Source of the DNA: Gillisia sp. UBA3175
GTDB lineage: Bacteria; Bacteroidota; Bacteroidia; Flavobacteriales; Flavobacteriaceae
Direction: 5' to 3'
NCBI GenBank assembly: GCA_002364325.1
Contig: DEXV01000006.1
Span: 353,350-417,349 of the forward strand
DNA: 64,000 bases
The translations under genes were made by a program, and so were the position numbers. Shown piece by piece: positions 28,327 through 36,064 of this stretch. Under the pieces are notes generated by a model that saw only the letters and a program-made list of their open reading frames with translations, made no database searches and was not told where the DNA came from. Every line of letters starts with the position of its first letter. Within the stretch, counting starts at the first letter, position 1.

Positions 28327-28931
28327 TGAAATTTCTAATAAAGAGCGCATCTTTTATTTTTCATCCACTTTGGATGCCGTTTGCGGGAAGTTTATTTTAT
28401 TTTTTAGTTACACCTCGTTTTTTTCCTTTACCCTTAATTCAGGCAAAGCTATTGGCTGTTGCCATAACCACGATTTTTATTCCAGTAGTTTTTTATTTTT
28501 TATTGAAAAATCTTGGAAAGGCAGATAGTATTTTTTTAAAAGACGTTAATGAACGTCGTTGGCCTCTTTTCTTCTATTGTTTATTAATAGGTTTAAATCT
28601 ATTTAAGATTCTTAATATATATAACTACCCATCGCTATATTACTATTTTGTGGGTATGCTCTTTTCTGTCCTAGCTGCTTTTATATTAGCATTGCTAAAG
28701 GTGAAGGTTAGTTTGCATATGCTGGGTCTATCGGGCATATTCATGTTTGTAATAGCATTGAGTATTTACTTTCACTTAAATCTTATTTATATAATTGCAT
28801 TTCTCGTGGCGGCTTTAGGAATTACTGCAACTTCAAGATTACATTATAAAGCGCATAGCTGGATAGAATTGATTATAGGATTCTTCATAGGCTTGGTCCC
28901 ACAGATTATCGTTCTGAATTTCTGGTTATAA
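28326..28931 (+). CDS. PAP2-like membrane protein
   Basis: A 201-residue protein with about six membrane helices. The segments KVSLHMLGLSG (near 130) and ATSRLHYKAHSWIELIIGFFIG (near 175) resemble the K...SGH-like and SRxxxxxHxxxD-like blocks of type 2 phosphatidic-acid phosphatases, with Glu/Asn changes, so catalysis is uncertain. The ATG at 28326 shares its A with the rpoN stop, so translation is probably coupled; the frame also offers a TTG one codon earlier. Its 3' end overlaps the convergent beta-barrel gene by 6 bases. Confidence 0.75.
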   Translation: MKFLIKSASFIFHPLWMPFAGSLFYFLVTPRFFPLPLIQAKLLAVAITTIFIPVVFYFLLKNLGKADSIFLKDVNERRWPLFFYCLLIGLNLFKILNIYNYPSLYYYFVGMLFSVLAAFILALLKVKVSLHMLGLSGIFMFVIALSIYFHLNLIYIIAFLVAALGITATSRLHYKAHSWIELIIGFFIGLVPQIIVLNFWL

Positions 28932-29633
28932 AATATAGAACATAAGCCCCAATTTGAAAGTGGTTATTTCCAATGGAGAATTATTAAGTTGAGCATCCTT
29001 GAAGAAAGGATTTAAACTATAATATACATGAAAGTTAAAGGTCTTATAGCCAAAAGTAAAGGTGGTTCCTATTCTAAATCTATCTAATTCCGGGACATCT
29101 GTCTGCACTACCCTATTTTCTCCTTCTCTAAATACCGATTTAAAATAATATACATACCCCAATCTGAATCCAGTATAGACTCTCCAAAACTTATAACTTT
29201 CTGGTGTGGATGTTCTCCATCTAAATTCTAAGGGTACTTCTACCAATTGGGTAGAAAATCTATTGGTATCATAGATCACTTCTGGATCATTCAGATTCCT
29301 GAAAATGGTATTGCTATTCTCATCTTCTCCAATAAATAATTCTTGACCATAGGAGTTTATAGACCAACCTAGACCTGCACCTATTGCTATATTCCTTCTT
29401 TTATTAATAGGAAAATCACGAATGAATCCTAAATGTAATCCACCCGAAAATCCAGATTGAGAGACCGATTCCGGCAGATTTCCCAATAAATGAAATGTGA
29501 GTCCTACATAGAACTGATCTTCTCTGTAAAGACTATCTATTGCTTTAGGAATAGAATCCTTACTTACCTGAGAAAATGATGGAATTATGCTGAAAGCACC
29601 AAGAAATAAGAATAAAATGTTTTTCATTTTCAC
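28926..29633 (-). CDS. PorT-like outer-membrane beta-barrel protein
   Basis: A 235-residue exported protein: signal peptide ending IIPSFSQ (residue 22), then alternating amphipathic strands (YVGLTFHLLGN, GGLHLGFIRDF, AIGAGLGWSI, RVYTGFRLGYVYYF, FGYKTFNFHVYYSLNPFF) and a C-terminal FKLGLMFYIL, as in eight-stranded OmpA/PorT-type barrels. It lies downstream of two ExbD genes in the same direction, but a hairpin terminator (29675-29712) separates them, so it has its own transcription. PorT itself is a T9SS assembly protein; I call this only PorT-like since identity to true PorT cannot be judged here. Confidence 0.8.
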   Translation of the reverse strand: MKMKNILFLFLGAFSIIPSFSQVSKDSIPKAIDSLYREDQFYVGLTFHLLGNLPESVSQSGFSGGLHLGFIRDFPINKRRNIAIGAGLGWSINSYGQELFIGEDENSNTIFRNLNDPEVIYDTNRFSTQLVEVPLEFRWRTSTPESYKFWRVYTGFRLGYVYYFKSVFREGENRVVQTDVPELDRFRIGTTFTFGYKTFNFHVYYSLNPFFKDAQLNNSPLEITTFKLGLMFYIL

Positions 29634-29674
29634 AGTATAAGATCGCTATGCTAAATTAGAAAGTTAAATATAAA

Positions 29675-29712
29675 AAAACATCCCATCCAGATTGAACCGG
29701 ATGGGATGTTTT
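29675..29712 (-). terminator. Intrinsic terminator of the Exb operon
   Basis: Arms AAAACATCCCATCC (29675-29688) and GGATGGGATGTTTT (29699-29712), 14 of 14 complementary, 10-base loop, with a T run on the minus strand; 24 bases past the stop of the last exbD gene. Confidence 0.9.
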
Positions 29713-29735
29713 GTATAACAGTAAACTTAAAGAAG

Positions 29736-30215
29736 TTAATTATTCTTAGCTACTTCTCCTATTCGGGTTGTGTAGTTAATTTTAAGAGCTTCCGCCTTTC
29801 TTAACTCTTGTTTGATATCAGATACTAATCCCATGTTAGTTTCAACGTCTACTTTTAAAGCAGTTGTTAAATATGGAATTAATTCCTCACGTTTTGACTC
29901 TCTTTCTGCATAGATAAAATTCTGTATGTCTTTAACTTCAGAGAATTTATCATTTAGTTGGATTCGAGCTTCTGTACCAAATTTTTGTTGGTATCTTTCG
30001 CTTGGCTTACCTGCATAAATATAACTTACCAATTCCTTTCTATCCAATTTTTCAACTTGATCTGCAAATGGTAATTTATTTTGAATCATTAAGGTATTTT
30101 GACGCATTACCGTAGCTACCATAAAAAAGAAAAGCAACATAAAAACGATATCCGGCAATGAAGCCGTACTTATCTCTGGTAGTGCACCACTCTTTTTCTT
30201 TTTAAATTTAGACAT
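29736..30215 (-). CDS. ExbD/TolR-family biopolymer transport protein (second copy)
   Basis: A 159-residue protein with a short basic N-terminus, one membrane helix (about 21-40: LPDIVFMLLFFFMVATVM) containing the Asp (LPDIVF) that carries protons in ExbD/TolR, and a periplasmic domain. ExbD couples the proton gradient at the ExbB channel to TonB. It is 31 bases after the first exbD gene. The two ExbD proteins are distinct in sequence and length, which suggests a hetero-oligomer or distinct partners. Confidence 0.9.
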   Translation of the reverse strand: MSKFKKKKSGALPEISTASLPDIVFMLLFFFMVATVMRQNTLMIQNKLPFADQVEKLDRKELVSYIYAGKPSERYQQKFGTEARIQLNDKFSEVKDIQNFIYAERESKREELIPYLTTALKVDVETNMGLVSDIKQELRKAEALKINYTTRIGEVAKNN

Positions 30216-30246
30216 AACTAGATTGAATTAAAAATATTATACTAAT

Positions 30247-30858
30247 CTATGAGCTTTTTGGCTCTGCTTCAGATAACAACTGAGGATACATTTCTTTAAC
30301 TTGATTCAATTGCTTTTCCAATTTTTCCTTATTTCCACGGAAATTAGGATCATTGTATTTAGCTTCCATATCAAGATAATCCATGCCAAACAATCTTTGA
30401 GATTCTCTATCTCTTAATTCGTTATATGCAGCAACCAGCTCGTTTTGTACAGAAATATAAGTTCTATACTCTGTTTTACGGTCATTTACTAATGAAATAA
30501 TGGCCTTTTTTGGATTGTCTGAAGCTGAAGGATCTTTAGCTCCTTTACAGTAGCTACATCCATCTTCACCAGCTCCTCCACCGTTATCAAGGAAGGCTAT
30601 AGCTGCTTTACGCAGATTACCCAGCTCCATGATCTCGTCTTCTACCAGTAATCTATTGTTTCTATCAACAATAACAGTAAAAATATTTTTCTGCTTTATT
30701 ACAGGAGGAACAACGTTCTCGTCTTGAATAGGGGGCAACTTACGGCTGATTCCCCTATCGGTCTCAATTGTTGTAGTAACCAAGAAGAAAATTAATAGCA
30801 AGAATGCTATATCGGCCATAGAGCCGGCATTTACTTCTGGTGCTGATCTTTTAGCCAT
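30247..30858 (-). CDS. ExbD/TolR-family protein with a Cys-x-x-Cys insert
   Basis: A 203-residue ExbD: NAGSMADIAFLLLIFFLVTTTI (residues 10-31) is the single helix with the proton-carrying Asp, followed by a periplasmic domain longer than usual. At 101-104 there is CSYC, inside a Gly-rich loop (GGGAGEDG before, KGAKDP after), which could form a disulfide or bind metal outside the membrane. The C-terminus is charged and helical. It begins 2 bases after the four-helix membrane gene and precedes the second exbD by 31 bases. Confidence 0.9.
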   Translation of the reverse strand: MAKRSAPEVNAGSMADIAFLLLIFFLVTTTIETDRGISRKLPPIQDENVVPPVIKQKNIFTVIVDRNNRLLVEDEIMELGNLRKAAIAFLDNGGGAGEDGCSYCKGAKDPSASDNPKKAIISLVNDRKTEYRTYISVQNELVAAYNELRDRESQRLFGMDYLDMEAKYNDPNFRGNKEKLEKQLNQVKEMYPQLLSEAEPKSS

Positions 30859-30860
30859 AA

Positions 30861-31298
30861 TTATTTTATTAATTTTCTTATTCCGGAAAGTATCATAGCT
30901 CCAGCAGCTACTGCCGCTAGAATATAAAACATTACTAACCCGGCACCTACCCAGTGGTCTCCACTTGCAGATAACGTAGTTCCGTCTTTTAATACGGTCT
31001 CAGTTCCATCAGTTACAACATAAGCAATCACGATTACCAGTAAAAATGCTCCTACTGATATTAATGTGTTTTTTACATTTCCTGTGAACAATCCTCTAAT
31101 TACAAAGACACCTACAATTAAGATACTTAACCCTAAAACAATATAGGATAACCACATTAATGGATCTAGTAAACTTTGTTGATCTTCCACTGAGGCCGTA
31201 ATAGACTCATCACCAGCTATAATAATTCTACCCACAAGGATAAGACCTATTACACCAATAACAAGTGCTAAATATTTTAAAACTTTGTGTATGGTCAT
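30861..31298 (-). CDS. Uncharacterised four-helix membrane protein of the Exb operon
   Basis: A 145-residue protein with four hydrophobic helices (about 8-28, 47-72, 76-95, 113-137). The second loop is short and a periplasmic-looking segment (VTDGTETVLKDGTTLSASGDHWVG) sits before helix four. I do not recognise a family. It lies 13 bases after the ExbB gene and 2 bases before the first ExbD gene, so it is tightly built into the proton-channel operon and may be an accessory subunit. Confidence 0.85.
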   Translation of the reverse strand: MTIHKVLKYLALVIGVIGLILVGRIIIAGDESITASVEDQQSLLDPLMWLSYIVLGLSILIVGVFVIRGLFTGNVKNTLISVGAFLLVIVIAYVVTDGTETVLKDGTTLSASGDHWVGAGLVMFYILAAVAAGAMILSGIRKLIK

Positions 31299-31311
31299 GA
31301 TTTATTATTTC

Positions 31312-32106
31312 TTAGATTCTTTTTTTGTTTTTGTAATCAACTAAAATGTCGATTAATAAGATAGAAGCATCTTCCATATCATTTACAATACTATCGATCT
31401 TAGCGATGATGTAATTGTAAAAGATTTGAAGTATAATCGCTACGATCAAACCAAATACTGTTGTAAGAAGTGCTACTTTAATACCACCTGCTACTAAAGA
31501 AGGCTGCATATCTCCAGCTGCTTCAATTTTATCGAAGGCTTGAATCATCCCAATTACTGTACCCATGAATCCTAACATAGGAGCCAATGCGATAAATAAA
31601 GATACCCAAGAAACATTCTTCTCAAGTTGACCCATTTGCACACCACCGTAAGCAACAACAGCTTTTTCAGCAGCTTCAATGCTCTCGTCTGCACGATCTA
31701 AACCTTGGTAATAAATAGAGGCAACTGGTCCGCTTGTATTTCTACAAACTTCTTTAGCAGCTTCTATTCCACCGTTGTTTAATGCATCTTCAACATCCTG
31801 AGCTAATTTTTTAGTGTTTGTTGTAGATAAGTTTAAAAAGATAATTCTCTCAATGGCAATTGCCAAACCTAGAATTAAACATAAAAGAACGACACCCATG
31901 AATCCGGCACCACCTTCTATAAAACGTTTCTTAAGTTCTTGGTGAAAACCTAAATCTTCCTCTTCTGTGTCGAGGCTTGCTGCGTCATCCTGCACGATGG
32001 TCTGGATGTTATCTGGTAAGATATTTACATTAATTGTCGCATTAGCTTGTGCGGCTCCAAATAACATAATCGAAGCGATTACCAAAGTTGAAAATAATCT
32101 TTTCAT
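31312..32106 (-). CDS. exbB: MotA/TolQ/ExbB proton channel family protein
   Basis: A 264-residue ExbB homologue: an extra N-terminal signal-like helix (residues 1-24, ending AQANA), an acidic stretch, then the three ExbB helices (about 67-90, 165-190, 208-232) with the family's conserved block APMLGFMGTVIGMIQAFDKI and a cytoplasmic loop between helices 1 and 2. With ExbD it forms the inner-membrane proton channel that powers TonB. First gene of the operon; TAATTA-rich DNA precedes it. A tRNA-Ser gene lies 71 bases upstream in the same direction. Confidence 0.93.
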   Translation of the reverse strand: MKRLFSTLVIASIMLFGAAQANATINVNILPDNIQTIVQDDAASLDTEEEDLGFHQELKKRFIEGGAGFMGVVLLCLILGLAIAIERIIFLNLSTTNTKKLAQDVEDALNNGGIEAAKEVCRNTSGPVASIYYQGLDRADESIEAAEKAVVAYGGVQMGQLEKNVSWVSLFIALAPMLGFMGTVIGMIQAFDKIEAAGDMQPSLVAGGIKVALLTTVFGLIVAIILQIFYNYIIAKIDSIVNDMEDASILLIDILVDYKNKKRI

Positions 32107-32177
32107 TACTGTCTGTCTTAAATTAATTAGTTAAAGGGTTAAAGATATAAAAATTTATTTTTAATCAAAATAAATTG

Positions 32178-32265
32178 CAGAGAGGAAGGGATTCGAACCC
32201 TCGATACGCTTTTGGCGTATACACGCTTTCCAGGCGTGCGCCTTCGACCACTCGGCCACCTCTCT
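32178..32265 (-). tRNA. tRNA-Ser (anticodon GGA)
   Basis: An 88-base class II tRNA on the minus strand. The 7-base acceptor stem AGAGAGG pairs with CCTCTCT, the D arm contains GCCGAGTGG, the anticodon loop reads CTGGAAA (anticodon GGA) closed by ACGC/GCGT, a long variable arm (TATACGC/GCGTATA-like) follows, and the T arm has GGTTCGAATCC. Discriminator G; the CCA end is not encoded (CAA follows). The long variable arm and anticodon give serine, codons UCC/UCU. Confidence 0.95.
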
Positions 32266-32339
32266 AATTTGGTCTATTTTAATTAGTGAGCCAAATAACA
32301 AAAAAAAAAAATTACCATCAAAATAAGAATCGTTAATAT

Positions 32340-33368
32340 TTATAACATTTCCCCACGTAATGAGGTCTCATAAATGGTTTTGAACACTTTAGGTGATAAT
32401 TCTTTCCCTAAAAGGTACATTAATTTTGCTATTGCTGCTTCTGTGGTGATGTCCTTTCCAGAAACTACTCCTATTTTTTTTAACTGAGTACTAGTTTCGT
32501 AATTGCCCATTGCCACGCTTCCCGCAGTACATTGAGTTACATTTACAACCACTAATCCTTGAGAAATATATTTTTTTAATAAACTGATGAACCATGAATC
32601 TGTTGGAGCATTTCCACTCCCAAAGGTTTCTAAAATAACTCCTTTAAGATTTTTTTTCGCAAAAATATGAGCAACCGTACTTTCAGTTATTCCTGGAAAC
32701 ATTTTTAAAATTAACACATCATCATTAAATTGAGTGTGTAATTTTAAGCGTTTTCTTCTATTCGTTTTCCAAAGAGCAGCATGATTTACAGACAAATATA
32801 CACCAGACTCCGCTAAGGGAGGGTAATTTGGTGAGGAAAAGGCCTCGAAATGTTCTGCATTTATCTTTGTGGTCCTGTTTGCTCTATAAAATTTATATTC
32901 AAAATACAATCCAACCTCAGATATCACAGGCCTCCCCTGCTTTTGTAAGCCCGCAATTTGAATACTTGTTATCAAATTTTCTTTTGCATCTGTTCGCAGA
33001 TCCCCAATGGGAAGCTGAGATCCAGTAAAAATGATTGGTTTTGTAAGATTCTCGAACATAAAGCTCAAGGCAGATGCCGTATAAGACATCGTATCGCTAC
33101 CGTGTAATACTACAAATCCATCGTATTGCTCGTAGCGCTCTTCTATTATGGTGGCAATTTGAATCCAGTTTAAAGGATTCATATTAGAAGAGTCTATGGG
33201 CTCTTTAAAGCTAATTGTGTCTATGGAATGTTCCAAAAGTTTAAGTTCTGGAATATTTTGAAGCAATTCACTAAAATTAAAGGCCTTTAAGGCTCCAGTT
33301 TCAAAATCTTTAATCATACCAATGGTACCACCGGTATAGATCAATAAAATATTAGATTTTGTTTTCAT
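32340..33368 (-). CDS. ansA: Type I L-asparaginase
   Basis: A 342-residue cytoplasmic asparaginase hydrolysing asparagine to aspartate and ammonia. The first Thr-containing site is YTGGTIGMIKD (residues 11-21) and the second is VVLHGSDTMSYTASALSF (near 85-102) with the Thr-Asp pair; no signal peptide, so the low-affinity cytoplasmic type. Its ATG lies inside the end of the acyltransferase gene: the two overlap by 17 bases, which suggests coupled translation, although the products are unrelated. Confidence 0.92.
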   Translation of the reverse strand: MKTKSNILLIYTGGTIGMIKDFETGALKAFNFSELLQNIPELKLLEHSIDTISFKEPIDSSNMNPLNWIQIATIIEERYEQYDGFVVLHGSDTMSYTASALSFMFENLTKPIIFTGSQLPIGDLRTDAKENLITSIQIAGLQKQGRPVISEVGLYFEYKFYRANRTTKINAEHFEAFSSPNYPPLAESGVYLSVNHAALWKTNRRKRLKLHTQFNDDVLILKMFPGITESTVAHIFAKKNLKGVILETFGSGNAPTDSWFISLLKKYISQGLVVVNVTQCTAGSVAMGNYETSTQLKKIGVVSGKDITTEAAIAKLMYLLGKELSPKVFKTIYETSLRGEML

Positions 33369-34500
33369 TTAGTTTTTCTTGATTAACTACAGGATTGGCA
33401 TACATTAACAAGTAACTATTTACTTCTAAGGCATTTTTAAAATCCACCCTTCTGGTTAATCTTCGTTCAAATTGTCTTTTTTCCTTTTTTGTATAGTGAT
33501 CTGCATGTGCTTCATCCCCATTTAAAAGGTCACAAGCTATATAATTTGCAGGCCAAAGCTTATAGTTTTTATAGATCTTAGCATCTATAGCTCCTGCAAT
33601 TGCCTGTAATTGATCGTTTACAGAATGTTCATTTTTCTCTAACTCACAAAACCACTTTTCTTCAAGAATTGATCCTGCGGTAATATGAATTCGGCCTTTA
33701 TTACCTAAAGCACCCTTTAATATAGAATTAAAATCTTCATGTGCAGATTTCTTATAAACCTCTTCTTTTCTCTTCGCCATTAATTCTGGCATTTTTAAAA
33801 CATCTGTAGGATCAAATTCATAAGAAATGGATACAGGAACCACTTTAACTTTAGTGAAGTACTCTGAAATACTCATGTCGCCTTTTGCCATTGCAAGCAT
33901 TTTCAAGACTCCTTGTTGTGTAACATCGTTCCCATCCTTGGTTCGGCCTTCTCGTTGCGCCATCCAAACAGATCTGTTTTCGTCCAGCAGTAAATGTCTA
34001 ATATATTCAGAAAGATTTAGAGAACTACGCAGCATCTCTCTAGGAGTAAGTCCACGCTGAACTAGAAAATTTCTATTCAACCTAGATAAAAGCAACAAAA
34101 ATGGTTTTTGTACTAAGTTATCTCCAATTGCTGAAGCCGTCATTACCAGTCCTTGCTCATATAAAGCACAATTAATTAAACTTGTATCTAAAATGATGTC
34201 TCTGTGGTTAGAAATAAACATGTAAGATTCTCCCTTTTTTAGATTTTCAAAACCACTATAGGTTAAACCTTCAGAACTCTTCTCTAATACTTTTCTTACA
34301 GAATGATAGATAACTTTACTCTGGAAATCATGGATAGAATGACATTCTTCCAAGATTTGTTTAATTTCCTCGTAGGATTTTTCTGGAAAGGTAAATTGCA
34401 ATAATGTTTTCACCATCGGATGGCTAACATACTGCTTAAGAGCAGATTGCACTTCATTATCGTTGTAAAATCTTATTTCTTCAAAGTTGGTCACGGGCAT
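33352..34500 (-). CDS. 1-acyl-glycerol-3-phosphate acyltransferase-like protein
   Basis: A 382-residue membrane-associated acyltransferase. The active-site HxxxxD motif is visible as ISNHRDIILD (near residue 95), and the phosphate-binding block appears as REGRTKDG (near 155). It is longer than PlsC (about 240) and lacks obvious TM helices, so it belongs to the larger LPLAT group that may act on phospholipid or ornithine-lipid precursors. I choose the ATG at 34500 (MPVTNFEEIRF); the frame extends to a TTG at 34527. It overlaps ansA by 17 bases. Confidence 0.85.
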   Translation of the reverse strand: MPVTNFEEIRFYNDNEVQSALKQYVSHPMVKTLLQFTFPEKSYEEIKQILEECHSIHDFQSKVIYHSVRKVLEKSSEGLTYSGFENLKKGESYMFISNHRDIILDTSLINCALYEQGLVMTASAIGDNLVQKPFLLLLSRLNRNFLVQRGLTPREMLRSSLNLSEYIRHLLLDENRSVWMAQREGRTKDGNDVTQQGVLKMLAMAKGDMSISEYFTKVKVVPVSISYEFDPTDVLKMPELMAKRKEEVYKKSAHEDFNSILKGALGNKGRIHITAGSILEEKWFCELEKNEHSVNDQLQAIAGAIDAKIYKNYKLWPANYIACDLLNGDEAHADHYTKKEKRQFERRLTRRVDFKNALEVNSYLLMYANPVVNQEKLNENKI

Positions 34501-34549
34501 TATTTGCTTAGCATCACAAATGAACAAAATTTAATGTTAATTCCCCACA

Positions 34550-35317
34550 TTACACCTTAAATATATCGTTTGAGTTTTTTGTGGTAATAGCCGCAACTTC
34601 TTCTATACTTAGCTCGTATATATCTGCCACTTTTTCTGCAATTAATTGAATGTAGGCGCTTTCATTTCGTTTACCTCTATGAGGTGCAGGTGCCAGATAT
34701 GGTGAATCTGTTTCCAAAACTATTTGTGATATTGGGATCTGCCTTAAAAACGTATCCAAACCTCCATTTTTAAAAGTAACCACTCCCCCGATACCTAACT
34801 TCATGTTATAAGAGATCGCTTGTCTGGCCTGTTCTAGATTTCCGGTAAAGCAATGAAAAATGCCGATTAGATCTTCTCCTTTTTCAGATTCTAATACCTC
34901 AAACACCTCATCAAACGCATCTCTACAATGAATAACAATTGGTAAGTTATTAGCCTTTGCTATTTTAATTTGATGCTTAAAGGCAATTTGTTGCTCCTTC
35001 AATAAGGATTTATCCCAATAAAGATCGATCCCTATTTCTCCTATTGCACAAAATTTACGGTTTTCAAGTTGCGCTTCAATATGCTGCAACTCCTCTTTGT
35101 AATTTTCTTTTACTGAGGTTGGATGAAGCCCCATCATCAAATAAACATTCTCTGGAAATTCCTTTTCAAGATCGTACATGGCAGTTGTAGTTTTAGAATC
35201 TATTGCAGGGATAAAAAACCGAGAAATGCCTTTATCTATTGCAGCCTGAATGCGTTCTGCCCTATCCTTATCGAACTCCTTACTATATAAATGTGTATGC
35301 GTATCTGTTAAAATCAT
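34550..35317 (-). CDS. tatD: TatD-family metal-dependent hydrolase
   Basis: A 255-residue TIM-barrel hydrolase (3'-5' DNase/peptidase-type). All TatD signatures are present: DTHTHLY (residues 5-11), GLHPTSV (near 63), EIGIDLYWD (near 94), IHCRDAFDE (near 129), FHCFTGN (near 154) and ETDSPYLAP (near 203). Standard length. It has a TATTTTTG -7 box on the coding strand at 35323-35330. Likely a quality-control nuclease; not linked to Tat export. Confidence 0.93.
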   Translation of the reverse strand: MILTDTHTHLYSKEFDKDRAERIQAAIDKGISRFFIPAIDSKTTTAMYDLEKEFPENVYLMMGLHPTSVKENYKEELQHIEAQLENRKFCAIGEIGIDLYWDKSLLKEQQIAFKHQIKIAKANNLPIVIHCRDAFDEVFEVLESEKGEDLIGIFHCFTGNLEQARQAISYNMKLGIGGVVTFKNGGLDTFLRQIPISQIVLETDSPYLAPAPHRGKRNESAYIQLIAEKVADIYELSIEEVAAITTKNSNDIFKV

Positions 35318-35368
35318 AAATGCAAAAATAATTTATTTTGAAGACCTATCTTTACCAAAAGAAAAAGA

Positions 35369-35806
35369 ATGTCGTCTCTCCGAAAATTACTAGAAAGCAA
35401 AGGCTATCATAGAATTAAATTAAAATATACTGAAACCAATCACTTCGAACTAGTTGCTAAAATAAACAATATTGAAGGTAACTTCATTTTAGATACCGGA
35501 GCATCAAGCACCTGTGTTGGTTTTGAAACCGTTAAACATTTCAATCTCTTTGCAGAAGACAGCAAGGTTAGAGCAGCGGGAGCAGGAGCTACCAATATGC
35601 TCACCCAAATTGCCTCGAAGAACAGGGTTAAAATAGAAGGTTGGGAATCTAAGAAATTAGACATCGTGCTTTTCGACCTTACTCATGTTAATGAAGCACT
35701 TGTAAACCATAAAGCAAAAAAAGTTCATGGCATAATTGGCGCAGATATTTTGAAAAAAGGGAAGGCTGTGATCGATTATAAGTTTAAAGCTCTTTATTTG
35801 AAATAA
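35369..35806 (+). CDS. Retropepsin-like aspartic protease
   Basis: A 145-residue single-domain aspartic protease. The active-site signature FILDTGASSTCVGF (Asp near residue 42) and a flap-like AAGAGATNM (near 70-78) followed by GIIGADILKKGKAVIDY (near 122-138, the psi-loop) are clear. Like retroviral proteases it has one DTG, so it must act as a dimer. It has no signal peptide and no membrane anchor, unlike many bacterial homologues. Upstream gene tatD is divergent. Substrate unknown. Confidence 0.85.
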   Translation: MSSLRKLLESKGYHRIKLKYTETNHFELVAKINNIEGNFILDTGASSTCVGFETVKHFNLFAEDSKVRAAGAGATNMLTQIASKNRVKIEGWESKKLDIVLFDLTHVNEALVNHKAKKVHGIIGADILKKGKAVIDYKFKALYLK

Positions 35807-35854
35807 AGTAAAAAATGGGGAAAAACCCCCGTTAATATATCTTATAATTCCAAC

Positions 35855-35862
35855 TAAATTTG
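35855..35862 (+). promoter_or_regulatory. -7 promoter element before the 37-codon ORF
   Basis: TAAATTTG matches TAnnTTTG and lies 18 bases before the ATG at 35881. No TTG at the -33 distance. Confidence 0.4.
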
Positions 35863-35880
35863 AGCCATAAGCTTTGGAAA

Positions 35881-35994
35881 ATGAATAATTTAGTCAAAAG
35901 GAAAGGAATTACAGATGCGGCATATGTTCTGCTCATAATATTTATTGCGGTAGTTTTATTGCTGAATTTTATTTCCTTTTTTTCATTATTATAG
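35881..35994 (+). CDS. Candidate 37-residue single-helix membrane protein
   Basis: A short reading frame from ATG to TAG encodes a basic N-terminus (MNNLVKRKGITDA) followed by a hydrophobic helix of about 23 residues (YVLLIIFIAVVLLLNF and on), ending at the stop. This is the shape of a small inner-membrane protein with the N-terminus inside. A -7 box precedes it and a perfect 17-base-arm terminator follows 17 bases after the stop, so it sits in a self-contained transcription unit. No family recognised. It is below the usual gene-caller length cut-off. Confidence 0.5.
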   Translation: MNNLVKRKGITDAAYVLLIIFIAVVLLLNFISFFSLL

Positions 35995-36011
35995 TTTAAT
36001 TAAGCCAAAAC

Positions 36012-36046
36012 AAAAAAGGTCGCAATTAATAATTGCGACCTTTTTT
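36012..36046. terminator. Bidirectional terminator before the 2-oxoglutarate dehydrogenase genes
   Basis: Perfect 17-base arms at 36012-36028 and 36030-36046 (core GGTCGCAATT/AATTGCGACC) with A and T runs at either side. It ends the odhB transcript on the minus strand and the small ORF on the plus strand. Confidence 0.9.
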
Positions 36047-36064
36047 GTTATTTAAGCGATAAGA

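Noticed and set aside
35369..35806. Retroelement or phage origin for the retropepsin-like gene
   Set aside because: No reverse transcriptase, integrase or phage gene nearby; composition matches neighbours.
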